From: JBPCNH01 sp051001455 | GTDB taxonomy: Bacteria > Actinomycetota > CADDZG01 > WHSQ01 | Reading direction: 5' to 3' | DNA length: 64,000 nt | NCBI GenBank assembly: GCA_051001455.1 | Contig: JBPCNH010000015.1 | Span: 25,490 to 89,489 of the forward strand | Shown here: positions 51,444-59,776 of the stretch, piece after piece | Position numbering within the stretch: position 1 is the first letter of the stretch | Layout: each line of letters opens with the position of its first letter | The notes under the pieces: model-generated | The model's database searches: none | What the model was told of the DNA's origin: nothing | The model's input: the letters and a program-made list of their open reading frames with translations, nothing else | Position numbers and translations under genes: made by a program

Positions 51444-52803
51444 TCTCGCCGGTCCCCTCGTTGGTTGACGTGTCCATAACTGCTCGAACCGCGCGGGCAA
51501 AATGCTCGCCTCGCGCGGCATAGCTCTCGTACATGTCAAGGCTCGCACACCCGGGGGAAAGTAAGACGGATCCTCCGGAAGATGATCGACGAGTGGCGAG
51601 CGTCACCGCAGCTTCCATAGACGCGGCCCTGTCCACCGGGACCATGCCCTCGAAGACGCGCGCGATCTCCTCGGTTGCCTCACCCAAAGCAACCACCGCG
51701 ACCACCGGTGGCACAGCCTCCCTGAGCGGCGCCAGGTCGATGCCTTTGCTTCTGCCTCCTGCGATCAGCACCACGCCGGTGAGTCCCTGCACCGCCGCGA
51801 GCGTCGCGTGCGGATTGGTTGCCTTGGAGTCGTTGATGTAAGTGACACCACCGAAGGCCGCCACCTCTTCGAGGCGATGGCTCAAGGGTCTGAATCTCTT
51901 GATCGCGCGCTCGATCGCGCCATGCTCGATCCCATAGGCCTCGGCGGCGCCTGCCGCTGCAAGCGTGTCTTCCAACCCAGCAGCCCCCGCCAACGGAAGC
52001 TCATCGATGGCCGTGAGCGATCCTCCGTAAAGCCGGAGCCGGCCGCTCTCTACGCCGACGCCACCTTCCGGGACTCGCTCGCGCGAGAAAGGAACCACCC
52101 GCGCATGGGACCCGGCCGCGATCTTCATGCACCACTCATCGTCGGCGTTTACCAAGAGAGTGTCGGAAGCACCCTGATTGATGGTCACCCTTGCCTTGTC
52201 TGCCGCGTACGCCTCGACCGTCCCGTGCCAGTCCGTGTGATCCTCGGCCACGTTCAGGACCACGGCGACCTTCGGGTGGAAGGATCTGATCGTCGCGAGT
52301 TGGAAACTGGAAACCTCGACGGCGATCGCGCCCTCCGGTCCGATGTCCTTGACCACGTCGATAAGTGGAAGACCGATGTTGCCCGCAGCAGCCGAAGGGA
52401 TGCCCGCCTCCTGCAGCATCGCGGCCAATAAAGAGGTAGTCGTCGTCTTCCCATTGGTCCCCGTGACGGCCAGGAGATCGCAGTCCGCCATGCGGTAGGC
52501 GAGCTCGATCTCGCTCCATAGAGGCACCCCTGCATCCACCAGTGTCCTCACGACCGGAGCGTGCAAGGGAACGCCGGGACTAAGAACCGCTAGGTCCCCG
52601 CGCAACCCCGCCAGGTCGTGACCGCCGGTCTCGACCACCGCGCCGAGTTTCTCGAGAGCATCAGCTTGCTCGAGTATCGCGGCGGAGGAGCTTCCTTCCG
52701 TCACCCGTACCGCCGCGCCGGCGGCAAGCAAGGCGCGCGCTGTGGAGCTCCCGCTCTTACCCAACCCGACTACCACAACCTGCTTACCCGACAGGTCGAT
52801 CAC
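51430..52803 (-). CDS. murD: UDP-N-acetylmuramoylalanine-D-glutamate ligase
   Basis: 457 residues from GTG 52803, overlapping the mraY stop as GTGA. Motifs: VVVVGLGKSGSSTARAL, SPGVPLHAP, the ATP loop VTGTNGKTTTTSLLAAM, LNVAEDHTDWHG, the SHRLEEVA and YINDSKATNPHAT blocks near the C-terminus. Adds D-Glu to UDP-MurNAc-L-Ala. A much longer open frame upstream lies within mraY and is not family sequence. Confidence 0.96.
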   Translation of the reverse strand: MIDLSGKQVVVVGLGKSGSSTARALLAAGAAVRVTEGSSSAAILEQADALEKLGAVVETGGHDLAGLRGDLAVLSPGVPLHAPVVRTLVDAGVPLWSEIELAYRMADCDLLAVTGTNGKTTTTSLLAAMLQEAGIPSAAAGNIGLPLIDVVKDIGPEGAIAVEVSSFQLATIRSFHPKVAVVLNVAEDHTDWHGTVEAYAADKARVTINQGASDTLLVNADDEWCMKIAAGSHARVVPFSRERVPEGGVGVESGRLRLYGGSLTAIDELPLAGAAGLEDTLAAAGAAEAYGIEHGAIERAIKRFRPLSHRLEEVAAFGGVTYINDSKATNPHATLAAVQGLTGVVLIAGGRSKGIDLAPLREAVPPVVAVVALGEATEEIARVFEGMVPVDRAASMEAAVTLATRRSSSGGSVLLSPGCASLDMYESYAARGEHFARAVRAVMDTSTNEGTGESGNA

Positions 52804-53843
52804 TCGAAGAGGCCCTTGGCGACGAAGTCCGCATAGAAGAGCCCGATGCCGAACGCGACGGACAACGCACTCAGTACCCAGAACCGCACGATCACGGTGA
52901 ACTCCGGCCACCCCGCCAGCTCGAAGTGATGATGGATCGGAGCCATCAAGAACACCCGGCGTCCCGTCTTCTTGAAGAAAGACACCTGGATGATCACCGA
53001 AAGCGTCTCTACGACGTAGAGACCACCCATGACCACCAATAACAGCTGGGTATTGAGAAGGATGGCGAAGACCGCCATCGCGCCGCCCAACATGAGGGAG
53101 CCCGTATCGCCCATGAAGATCTTCGCGGGTGCGGTATTCCACCATAGGAAACCCGTACAAGCGCCGAACATCGCCGCGGCCACGATGGCGAGATCGAAAG
53201 GATCGGATCCGGTCTCCACGATGTCGTAGAAGGTCGGATGACGGAATTGCCAGAAAGCGACCACGACGAAGGCGCCCATGACGACCGACGCGGAACCTAC
53301 GGCGAGACCGTCGAGGCCGTCGGTGAGGTTCACTCCGTTAGAGGACGCCGCGACCATGATGAACACCCACAGGTAGAAGAAGACACCTAGATCGAGGGCG
53401 GTGGAGCGGAAGAAGGAGATGTCGGTTCCGATACCGATCACTCTCACCGCTATGACGCCGAATACCGCAGCGATCAGCAGTTGGCCGAGGAACTTCGCCC
53501 GGCTCCGAAGGCCGAGTGAACGAGACTTGTACACCTTGATGAAGTCATCGATGAAACCGAGCAGTGCCAGCGCGATGATCGTGCAGATCGCGAGTACGCC
53601 ACTGTCCCTGAACGGAGATAAGCCTCCGGTCCCGATATGTCCGACGAGATATCCGGCCACGCATCCCAGCAGGATCACGATCCCGCCCATCGTGGGCGTT
53701 CCCCGCTTCTCGTAGTGAGCCTTCGGCCCTTCCTCGCGGATGAGTTGGCCCCATCCCTTAGAACGGAAGAGTCTCACCGCGACCGGGGTCCCCAACAAGG
53801 CAACGATCAGGCCGACCATCCCGGCCAGCAGGAGGTTAGTCAC
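52800..53843 (-). CDS. mraY: Phospho-MurNAc-pentapeptide transferase
   Basis: 347-residue membrane enzyme making lipid I. Ten helices with GTPTMGGIVIL, FIDDFIKVYK (catalytic Asp region), NLTDGLDGLAVG, FMGDTGSLMLGG and the C-terminal APIHHHFELAGWPE histidines, all conserved. It overlaps the murE stop by 8 bp, which leaves no room for murF, usually located here. Confidence 0.97.
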   Translation of the reverse strand: MTNLLLAGMVGLIVALLGTPVAVRLFRSKGWGQLIREEGPKAHYEKRGTPTMGGIVILLGCVAGYLVGHIGTGGLSPFRDSGVLAICTIIALALLGFIDDFIKVYKSRSLGLRSRAKFLGQLLIAAVFGVIAVRVIGIGTDISFFRSTALDLGVFFYLWVFIMVAASSNGVNLTDGLDGLAVGSASVVMGAFVVVAFWQFRHPTFYDIVETGSDPFDLAIVAAAMFGACTGFLWWNTAPAKIFMGDTGSLMLGGAMAVFAILLNTQLLLVVMGGLYVVETLSVIIQVSFFKKTGRRVFLMAPIHHHFELAGWPEFTVIVRFWVLSALSVAFGIGLFYADFVAKGLFE

Positions 53844-55344
53844 CCGAAGACTCCCACCCCAGAGTCGCCAGCGTCTCGCGCGCGACCACCCTGTCGTCGA
53901 AGGGGATGGTCCGGTCGGCGAACTGTTGGCCGGTCTCGTGGCCCTTCCCTGCGATCACGACGACATCGTCGGGCCGCGCTTCGGCGAGCGCGTGCTCGAT
54001 GGCGGCGCGCCGGTCTACCAATGCCGCGTCGGGCCCTTCAGCGCTTACAGCTCTCACCCCTTCGAGGATCTCACCGACGATTGCTTCGGGAACCTCGCTA
54101 CGCGGGTTGTCAGACGTCACGATCAGGTAGTCCGCCCCACGGGCGGCCGCCATCCCCATCAGAGGACGTTTGCCTCGATCGCGGTCGCCGCCACATCCGA
54201 AGACCGTGATGACGCGGCCACCCTTGAGGGCAGCAACCCGACGAGCGGCGACGAGAACGTTGTCGAGCGAGTCGGGGGTGTGGGCGTAATCGACCACCAC
54301 GGCGAAAGGCTGGCCCGCATCGACGGACTCGAACCTTCCCGGGACGGTCCTCAAAGATGCGATCCCACGCTCGATCGCATCGAGCCCTATCCCGGCTTGT
54401 AGTGCGATCGCGGTGGCCGTCAGACAGTTGGACACATTGAAGGGACCGACGAGAGAGGTACTCAGCTGCGTCTCCCCTTTAGGAGTCACCACCGTGAACC
54501 GGCTCCCGGTGGGCTCGAGCTCGACCTCTGAGACTCGGACCTCGGCGGACTCGACCCTTCCGAACCCAACGCAAGAGATGCCGGATGCCTCCTTTATGCG
54601 CTGACCATACGGATCGTCGACGTTCACTGCTCCGCGCTCGGCACGCTGGGGAGTGAACAAAGATGCTTTGGCGGCAAAGTACTCCTCCATATCCTCGTGG
54701 AAATCGAGATGGTCCTGCGTGAGATTGGTGAACCCGGCGGACGAGAAACGAAGGCCGTCGACCCGGTTGAGGACGAGCGCATGAGACGTCACCTCCATCG
54801 ACACCGTATCCACTCCCGCGACGAGCATCTCGGCAAGGAGCTTCTGGAGATCGAGCGATTCCGGCGTCGTCCGCACACCGGGACGAACCTCGTTCCCCAC
54901 GCGCGTTTCGATCGTTCCGATGAGACCTGTCGTCCTCCCGTCGGCTCGCGCTATCGCATCGAGTAGATACGTTGTCGTCGTCTTGCCGTTGGTGCCCGTC
55001 ACTCCCAGCATCACGAGCTGCTCGCCGGGGTTCCCGTACAAAGCGGCACCGACGAGCGGCATCGCCTCGCGCACCTTCCTCACAACGAGCTGAGGCACGT
55101 CGACATCAACGCGGCGTTCAACACACAGTGCGGCTGCTCCGGCCTGCACAGCCTGCGTCGCGAAATCGTGTCCATCGTCCCGTTCGCCCGCGACGCAGAA
55201 GAAAAGACTTCCCGGAGTGACCTCCCGCGAGTCGTGCGCACCACCGCCCACGCTGACCTGGGGGTCGCCTACTACCTCTATGAAGAGCTCGCCTGCGGCT
55301 CGGCCCAACTCCTCGAGGGTTCTCGTTTCGGTCATCGCGGCCAT
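53836..55344 (-). CDS. murE: UDP-MurNAc-L-Ala-D-Glu meso-diaminopimelate ligase
   Basis: 502 residues. DSREVTPGSLFFCVAG N-terminus, ATP loop VTGTNGKTTTTYLLDA, the TTPESLDLQ substrate loop, and YAHTPDSLDNVL. The third-residue specificity motif is DNPR at about 412-415 (TSDNPRSEVPE), which marks meso-diaminopimelate users as opposed to lysine users; so the wall should be DAP type. No ribosome binding site is visible at ATG 55344, but TAGGCT lies six bases upstream. Confidence 0.96.
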   Translation of the reverse strand: MAAMTETRTLEELGRAAGELFIEVVGDPQVSVGGGAHDSREVTPGSLFFCVAGERDDGHDFATQAVQAGAAALCVERRVDVDVPQLVVRKVREAMPLVGAALYGNPGEQLVMLGVTGTNGKTTTTYLLDAIARADGRTTGLIGTIETRVGNEVRPGVRTTPESLDLQKLLAEMLVAGVDTVSMEVTSHALVLNRVDGLRFSSAGFTNLTQDHLDFHEDMEEYFAAKASLFTPQRAERGAVNVDDPYGQRIKEASGISCVGFGRVESAEVRVSEVELEPTGSRFTVVTPKGETQLSTSLVGPFNVSNCLTATAIALQAGIGLDAIERGIASLRTVPGRFESVDAGQPFAVVVDYAHTPDSLDNVLVAARRVAALKGGRVITVFGCGGDRDRGKRPLMGMAAARGADYLIVTSDNPRSEVPEAIVGEILEGVRAVSAEGPDAALVDRRAAIEHALAEARPDDVVVIAGKGHETGQQFADRTIPFDDRVVARETLATLGWESSGD

Positions 55345-55350
55345 GGCAGG

Positions 55351-55356
55351 AGCCTA
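55351..55356 (-). promoter_or_regulatory. -10 element TAGGCT of murE, leaderless internal promoter
   Basis: TAGGCT overlaps the ftsI stop codon and is followed by CCTGCC (6 nt) and the murE ATG. It suggests a second transcription start within the dcw operon. Confidence 0.4.
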
Positions 55357-57270
55357 GTCGTGAGCAGCCGGAACCTTGGCCTGCTCGATCTCCCGCGCAG
55401 CCTTCTCGGCATTCCCCGTCGGAGACGCCCCCAGGTGACGCAGGGTGAACTCCATGATCGTCTGAAATGTCGGAGCAGCGGTAGAGCCTCCCCAGATGGG
55501 GCGCGGCTCGTCCAGGATCACGATCACGACTGCCGCGGGGTTCTCAGCGGGCGCGAACCCGGCGAACGAAGCGATGTAGCTGTTGCCGTAGCCGCCGGTA
55601 GGTAGGGGCTTCTGAGCCGTTCCCGTCTTACCGGCCACAGCGTAACCCGGCACCGCGGCTTCCACCCCGGTGCCGCGGTCGACGACCGCAGTGAGGATCT
55701 TGCCCACCTTGGACGCCGTCTCACGAGACATGATGCGGCGGGTCCCGGGGGCCGAGCTTCGTTCGATCGCGCCGGAGTGATCCATGGTGCCGTGAAGCAG
55801 CTTGGGCTCTACCCAGACGCCGCGGTTCGCGACGGCACCGTAAGCAGCCGCCATCTGTACCGGAGTCACCGCGATCCCCTGGCCGATCGGCAAGGTGGCG
55901 ATGGTGGTACCCGACCAGGACTCGCGAGGCAAAACGATCCCGGCGGATTCCCCGGGGAAATCCAACCCGGTCTTCCGACCGAATCCGAATCTCCGGATCC
56001 ATTCGTCTAACTTGTCTCCGCCGAGGTCGAGACCCATCTTGATGGTGCCGACATTCGAAGACTGTTCGATGATCTTCGCGACCGTCATCGTCTCGGTCGG
56101 GTGTGTGTGAGAGTCGTTGAACACCCGGTCGTAGTACTGGAAAGCATCGGGGACGGTGTACTTGGTCTTGGGAGTGACTACGCCTTCCTCGATGGCGGCA
56201 GCGGTCGCCACTATCTTGAAAGCCGAACCCGGCTCGTAGACGTCGGTCAGCGCAGCGTTGCGTTGTACCTCCTGCGACGCCTTGGAGTAATTGTTCGGGT
56301 TGAAGTCGGGGGCATTTGCAAGCGCTAGGACTTCTCCGGTAGAGGGGGACATCACGATCGCAGTTCCGCCGGCCGCCTTGTAGGTCTTGACTGCTTCCGA
56401 CAGGGTCAGCTCTGTGAAGTATTGGAGTTCCTTGTCTATCGTGAGGAAGAGTGAGCGTCCCGGCTGGGGTGCAACGTAGGCGTAATCCGCGTTCGGCATC
56501 GTCGCCCGTCCCGTGGGGTCCTGCTCGAGGACCATCCGGCCCGGCGTCCCTTCGAGGATGCTTTCGTACTGGCTCTCTACGCCGGCGGTGACCGTGCCGT
56601 CGAGGTTGACGAAGCCCAGCAGTTGGGATGCCAGGCGACCGTTCGGGTAGTACCGCTTCGGCTCGGGCCGCAGATAGATGCCCGGGAGGTCGAGCGCCTT
56701 TACCTTGCGCGCCGTCCTGGGCAGCACCTGGCGCGCCAGGTATTCGAACTGATCGGCCGGGGAAGACGGGGTGAGTTTCCGCAGCAGCACATCACGCTCG
56801 AAGCCCAGCAAAGGCGCGAGCTTTTTAGCGGTAGTGGCAGCATCGTCGACGTGAAGATGGTCGGTGTAGACCATGTTGAGATCCACTGACAGCGCGAGCG
56901 GCTCTCCGGTCCGATCGAAGATGGCCCCGCGGCGCGCGGGGAACTCGATCTCGCGTTCGCGTTGGTCTGCGGCGCGTGCTGTTAAGGCCTCGGCGTGAAG
57001 GACCTGCACCTGGAAGAGCCGGCCGATCATCCCGCTGAACAGCAGCGCGAGAAGGAAGAACACGAAGATGAGACGTCCCGGCGAGCGGGAGCGACCCTTC
57101 CCTCCCCCACCCCCTCGTCCACCTCGGCGTGTTGCGGGTCGAGACCGCGACTCCGCACTGGTGCGACGGCGCGCCGTTCGCTCGTCGACGACTCGCAGGT
57201 GCGGAGAAGGGGCGACCCGTCGCTTAGGCGCCCCTTCTCGTCGCGGTATAGGGCCGTGGTTCTTTGGCAT
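55354..57270 (-). CDS. ftsI: Septal penicillin-binding protein FtsI (PBP2b/PBP3 class)
   Basis: 638-residue class B transpeptidase. An Arg/Gly-rich cytoplasmic tail of about 65 residues (RRGGRGGGGGKGR) precedes one membrane helix, a pedestal domain and the transpeptidase domain with Ser349 in PGSAFK, the SSN triad at about 404-406 and K548-T-G in VAGKTGTAQ. The start ATG overlaps the ftsL stop as TGATG. It cross-links septal wall made by FtsW. The glycine-rich tail is unusual in length but not unheard of in actinobacteria. Confidence 0.95.
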   Translation of the reverse strand: MPKNHGPIPRREGAPKRRVAPSPHLRVVDERTARRRTSAESRSRPATRRGGRGGGGGKGRSRSPGRLIFVFFLLALLFSGMIGRLFQVQVLHAEALTARAADQREREIEFPARRGAIFDRTGEPLALSVDLNMVYTDHLHVDDAATTAKKLAPLLGFERDVLLRKLTPSSPADQFEYLARQVLPRTARKVKALDLPGIYLRPEPKRYYPNGRLASQLLGFVNLDGTVTAGVESQYESILEGTPGRMVLEQDPTGRATMPNADYAYVAPQPGRSLFLTIDKELQYFTELTLSEAVKTYKAAGGTAIVMSPSTGEVLALANAPDFNPNNYSKASQEVQRNAALTDVYEPGSAFKIVATAAAIEEGVVTPKTKYTVPDAFQYYDRVFNDSHTHPTETMTVAKIIEQSSNVGTIKMGLDLGGDKLDEWIRRFGFGRKTGLDFPGESAGIVLPRESWSGTTIATLPIGQGIAVTPVQMAAAYGAVANRGVWVEPKLLHGTMDHSGAIERSSAPGTRRIMSRETASKVGKILTAVVDRGTGVEAAVPGYAVAGKTGTAQKPLPTGGYGNSYIASFAGFAPAENPAAVVIVILDEPRPIWGGSTAAPTFQTIMEFTLRHLGASPTGNAEKAAREIEQAKVPAAHD

Positions 57271-57743
57271 CAGGGGGCGGCCTCCAGCGCCGTTACCGCT
57301 CCCTCTCCGACGTTCTGGAGCAGTGGTTCTTCCGGCCCACGAGCTAAGCGGCCGAGAGCATGCTTGGCCTTGACGTCGGCCACGATGTATTGCACCTGTT
57401 CCGGATAGACCATGCCGAGTCGTTCCATCGCGACGCGCTCTATCCGCTCCGATGAGCCCAGCTTGGCGGCGGTTATGACCAATTCCCCGTACCTCGTCTC
57501 GGCCTTAGCGATCTCGCTCCGCAGCTTCGACATCTGGAAGCCCGACTGGGCGAGCATCACTTGCTCGAGAACAACGGTGAAAACGGTGGCAGCGAACATG
57601 ATCAGGAGGCACACAACCATCGGAGCGACCCGGCGCTGGGCGCCTCGCTTGATGAGACCCCGCTCCTTGCGACGCACCACGCGCAGCGGTCGAGCGGGTT
57701 GCCGTCCCGGCTGACGCTTCAGCTGCGATGCACGGGCGCTCAT
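57270..57743 (-). CDS. ftsL: FtsL-type divisome protein
   Basis: 157 residues: basic cytoplasmic tail (to about 40), one membrane helix (MVVCLLIMFAATVFTVVLEQ), a short coiled coil (SKLRSEIAKAETRYGELVITAAKL) and a tail. Sequence conservation in this family is low, so the call rests on this layout plus the fixed position between rsmH and ftsI. It overlaps both neighbours. Confidence 0.85.
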   Translation of the reverse strand: MSARASQLKRQPGRQPARPLRVVRRKERGLIKRGAQRRVAPMVVCLLIMFAATVFTVVLEQVMLAQSGFQMSKLRSEIAKAETRYGELVITAAKLGSSERIERVAMERLGMVYPEQVQYIVADVKAKHALGRLARGPEEPLLQNVGEGAVTALEAAP

Positions 57744-58708
57744 GCGGTCCTCGCGGTGGCTTCATCCAAGATCGCCGTATCCGGCGCTATGCGCTCGGCC
57801 GCCCGGAGCTTCGCCGACTTTGCCCTCGGGTTCGCATCGATCTCGTCTTTAGTGGGCCTGATGGGCTTGCGAGTGAGCACCCTTATGCGCGCTTCGGCAC
57901 CACAGCGGCAAACTGGGAAGTCGGGTGGGCAAACGCACCCCCGCGCCTCCTCCTGGAAGACGCGCTTCGTCTGGCGATCTTCGAGCGAATGATAGGAGAG
58001 CACTACGATGCGCCCGCCCGGTTCGCTCACATCGATCGTTTGAGGCAGAACCTCGGCGAGTGCAGGAAGCTCGCGGTTGACCTCCATCCGCAAGGCCTGG
58101 AAGGTTCGGCGCGCCGGGTGTCCCCCGGTGCGGCGTGTAGCGGCAGGGATGGCTTCTTTGATGATGTCGGCCAGCGCGACGGTATCCGCCACGGGTCGGG
58201 CCTTCACGATCGCTTTTGCAACGCGCCGGGAGAAACGTTCTTCCCCGTACAGATGGATCACCCGCGCCAGCTCTCCTTCGGTGTAGCTATTCACCACGTC
58301 AGCCGCCGATAGGGAAGCTGCTGGGTCCATGCGCATGTCGAGGGGTCCTGTTTGGCGGAAGGAGAAACCCCGATGCGCTTCATCAAGTTGGGGTGAAGAA
58401 ACGCCAAGGTCGAGTAGGACTCCGCGAACCGACGCAATCCCGAGTCGTTCCAGAATGGCCGAGAGCTCTTCGAAACCGCCTCGTACGAGAGTGACTCGCT
58501 CCTGGTACCCGGCGAGGTTGGCCCGAGACGCCTCCAAGGCGTCGGGGTCACGATCGATCCCGACGAGGTAGGCCGCAGGCGCCGCTTCGAGTAGACGCCG
58601 GGCATGGCCTGCGCGCCCGAGGGTGCAATCGACGACGACCCCTCCTTGCTCCAGTGCAGGGACAAGGAACTCGACGACACGCTCGACGAGGACGGGCTCG
58701 TGATCCAC
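57740..58708 (-). CDS. rsmH: 16S rRNA (cytosine-1402 N4) methyltransferase
   Basis: 322-residue SAM methyltransferase (MraW). VVDCTLGRAGHARRLLE is the SAM loop, LLDLGVSSPQLDEAHRGFSF and PLDMRMD the family signature, RTGGHPARRTFQALRMEVNREL and VLSYHSLEDRQTK the C-terminal conserved blocks. Start GTG 58708 has GGAGGAG 7-8 nt upstream. Methylates C1402 in the ribosomal P site. Confidence 0.96.
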   Translation of the reverse strand: MDHEPVLVERVVEFLVPALEQGGVVVDCTLGRAGHARRLLEAAPAAYLVGIDRDPDALEASRANLAGYQERVTLVRGGFEELSAILERLGIASVRGVLLDLGVSSPQLDEAHRGFSFRQTGPLDMRMDPAASLSAADVVNSYTEGELARVIHLYGEERFSRRVAKAIVKARPVADTVALADIIKEAIPAATRRTGGHPARRTFQALRMEVNRELPALAEVLPQTIDVSEPGGRIVVLSYHSLEDRQTKRVFQEEARGCVCPPDFPVCRCGAEARIRVLTRKPIRPTKDEIDANPRAKSAKLRAAERIAPDTAILDEATARTA

Positions 58709-58733
58709 TGCAGCTCTCCTCCCATAAGGCGCC

Positions 58734-58880
58734 CTAACGACCCAGGGCCCGCGTGGCGATCGCGACCATGCCGAGGAAACCCCCGACCGTGGAACCGCTG
58801 AGAGCGAGCAGGAGCATGCCCTGGCCCAACTCTCTTGTGAGACCGTCCTGTCCGACTGCGAGTCTTACTCTCTGAACCAT
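58734..58880 (-). CDS. Small single-helix membrane protein between mraZ and rsmH
   Basis: 48 residues beginning MVQRVRLAVGQDGL, then a charged turn and one Gly/Leu/Ala-rich membrane segment (about 21-43), ending ALGR. ATG 58880 is preceded by a run of AGGAGGAGG 6-8 nt upstream, one of the strongest ribosome binding sites in the window, and the gene fills exactly the gap between mraZ (12 bp away) and rsmH (25 bp away). I recognise no family. The strong start signal, fit and composition support a real gene too short for usual thresholds. Confidence 0.6.
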   Translation of the reverse strand: MVQRVRLAVGQDGLTRELGQGMLLLALSGSTVGGFLGMVAIATRALGR

Positions 58881-58892
58881 TTGCCCCTCCTC

Positions 58893-59327
58893 CTAGATGT
58901 CGAGTTGCTCGAACAAGGCGTCGAGCCCCTGCGCCGCCACGAGCGCTTCGCGCTCCTCGTATTTCTGGGGACTCCAGATCCCGGCGTGGTTGCCCTCCCC
59001 GGTGATCACGACGTCCTTGTCGATCCGTGCGTAGTCCCTCAACTGCTGGGGCACCGAGATCCGCCCTTGTTTGTCGACCGTGTCCGTATGCGCTTTGTTG
59101 AAGAAGTGCCCGACCACGGCCCGCTTCTCTTTCTCGTTGCTGCGCTGGGCCAAGAGACGCTCCTCGAGCTCCTTCCAGCCCTGGCCGGAGTACATGGCCA
59201 CGTAGCCGTCTGGTGAGACCGTGAGATGGACCCTCAGGTCCTCCGCCAGCTCATCGCGCAGTCGAGACGGCACGATCAGCCTTCCTTTCGCGTCGATCGC
59301 ATGGCGGAACTCCCCTGTAAAGGCCAC
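58893..59327 (-). CDS. mraZ: Transcriptional regulator MraZ
   Basis: 144 residues from GTG 59327, with GGGGAG upstream. Two AbrB-like repeats: FTGEFRHAIDAKGRLIVPSRLRDEL and HTDTVDKQGRISVPQQLRDYA, each with the D-x-K/Q-GR-x3-P core. MraZ forms a ring that binds repeated boxes before its own operon and controls the dcw genes; four such boxes are seen at 59394-59428. The frame is open upstream to 59381 but those residues are not family sequence. Confidence 0.95.
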   Translation of the reverse strand: MAFTGEFRHAIDAKGRLIVPSRLRDELAEDLRVHLTVSPDGYVAMYSGQGWKELEERLLAQRSNEKEKRAVVGHFFNKAHTDTVDKQGRISVPQQLRDYARIDKDVVITGEGNHAGIWSPQKYEEREALVAAQGLDALFEQLDI

Positions 59328-59393
59328 TTCTCTCCCCGGTGATCCCAACTCGGCCGGAGGGTTGCTTTTGCGTGGGATCAAGGTGCATCATTG

Positions 59394-59428
59394 CTCCCTG
59401 AGTCCCCACAGCCCTCCATTTCGCTCCA
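59394..59428 (-). promoter_or_regulatory. Four MraZ boxes at exact 10-bp spacing
   Basis: Read on the minus strand: TGGAG, five bases, TGGAG, five bases, TGGGG, five bases, GGGAG (complements of 59424-59428, 59414-59418, 59404-59408, 59394-59398). MraZ binds TGGGN repeats spaced by five bases. The boxes lie just downstream of the predicted start point, about 70-100 bp before mraZ, a position suited to autorepression. Confidence 0.7.
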
Positions 59429-59440
59429 CTTCGTGGGCTC

Positions 59441-59469
59441 ACAATGGCCCAGCCCCCCTCAGGAGTCAA
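59441..59469 (-). promoter_or_regulatory. mraZ/dcw promoter, TTGACT - 17 bp - CATTGT
   Basis: On the minus strand -35 TTGACT (complement of 59464-59469), 17-bp spacer, -10 CATTGT (complement of 59441-59446). The predicted start point near 59434 leaves the MraZ boxes at about +6 to +41 in the leader. Confidence 0.6.
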
Positions 59470-59776
59470 GGAATCCCCCGGAATTACGTTCTTGTAATTA
59501 GTTGCTTATGTTGTTCCTGTTAAAGACTGTGTTTGCCTGCGATGACATTAACTAGCCGGGACCGGACAAACCGAACCTCCCGGGCCCTCGTAGAAAGGAA
59601 GGAACCGTCACGCGGCTGGCGTCTTCCCATCCCACTGCAAAGGTGGACCCGATGTCCCCGAATTCACGGACGAGGGCCGCTCCTGAGATGACCGTCGCGC
59701 CGACGACCAGGGCTAGCCCGGCTACGAAGATCGCGGTGGCGGCAGGAAGGGGACTAAAGAGAGCTGTTCAAAGAGG
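59470..59776. other. Intergenic stretch upstream of the mraZ promoter
   Basis: The part near the promoter is AT-rich (TAATTACAAGAACG on the minus strand). Between 59767 and 59552 the minus strand has an open frame of 71 codons that would encode one convincing membrane helix (AIFVAGLALVVGATVISGAALV) but has no ATG, GTG or TTG before the helix, so I do not call a gene. No terminator for the HNH gene was recognised. Confidence 0.4.
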
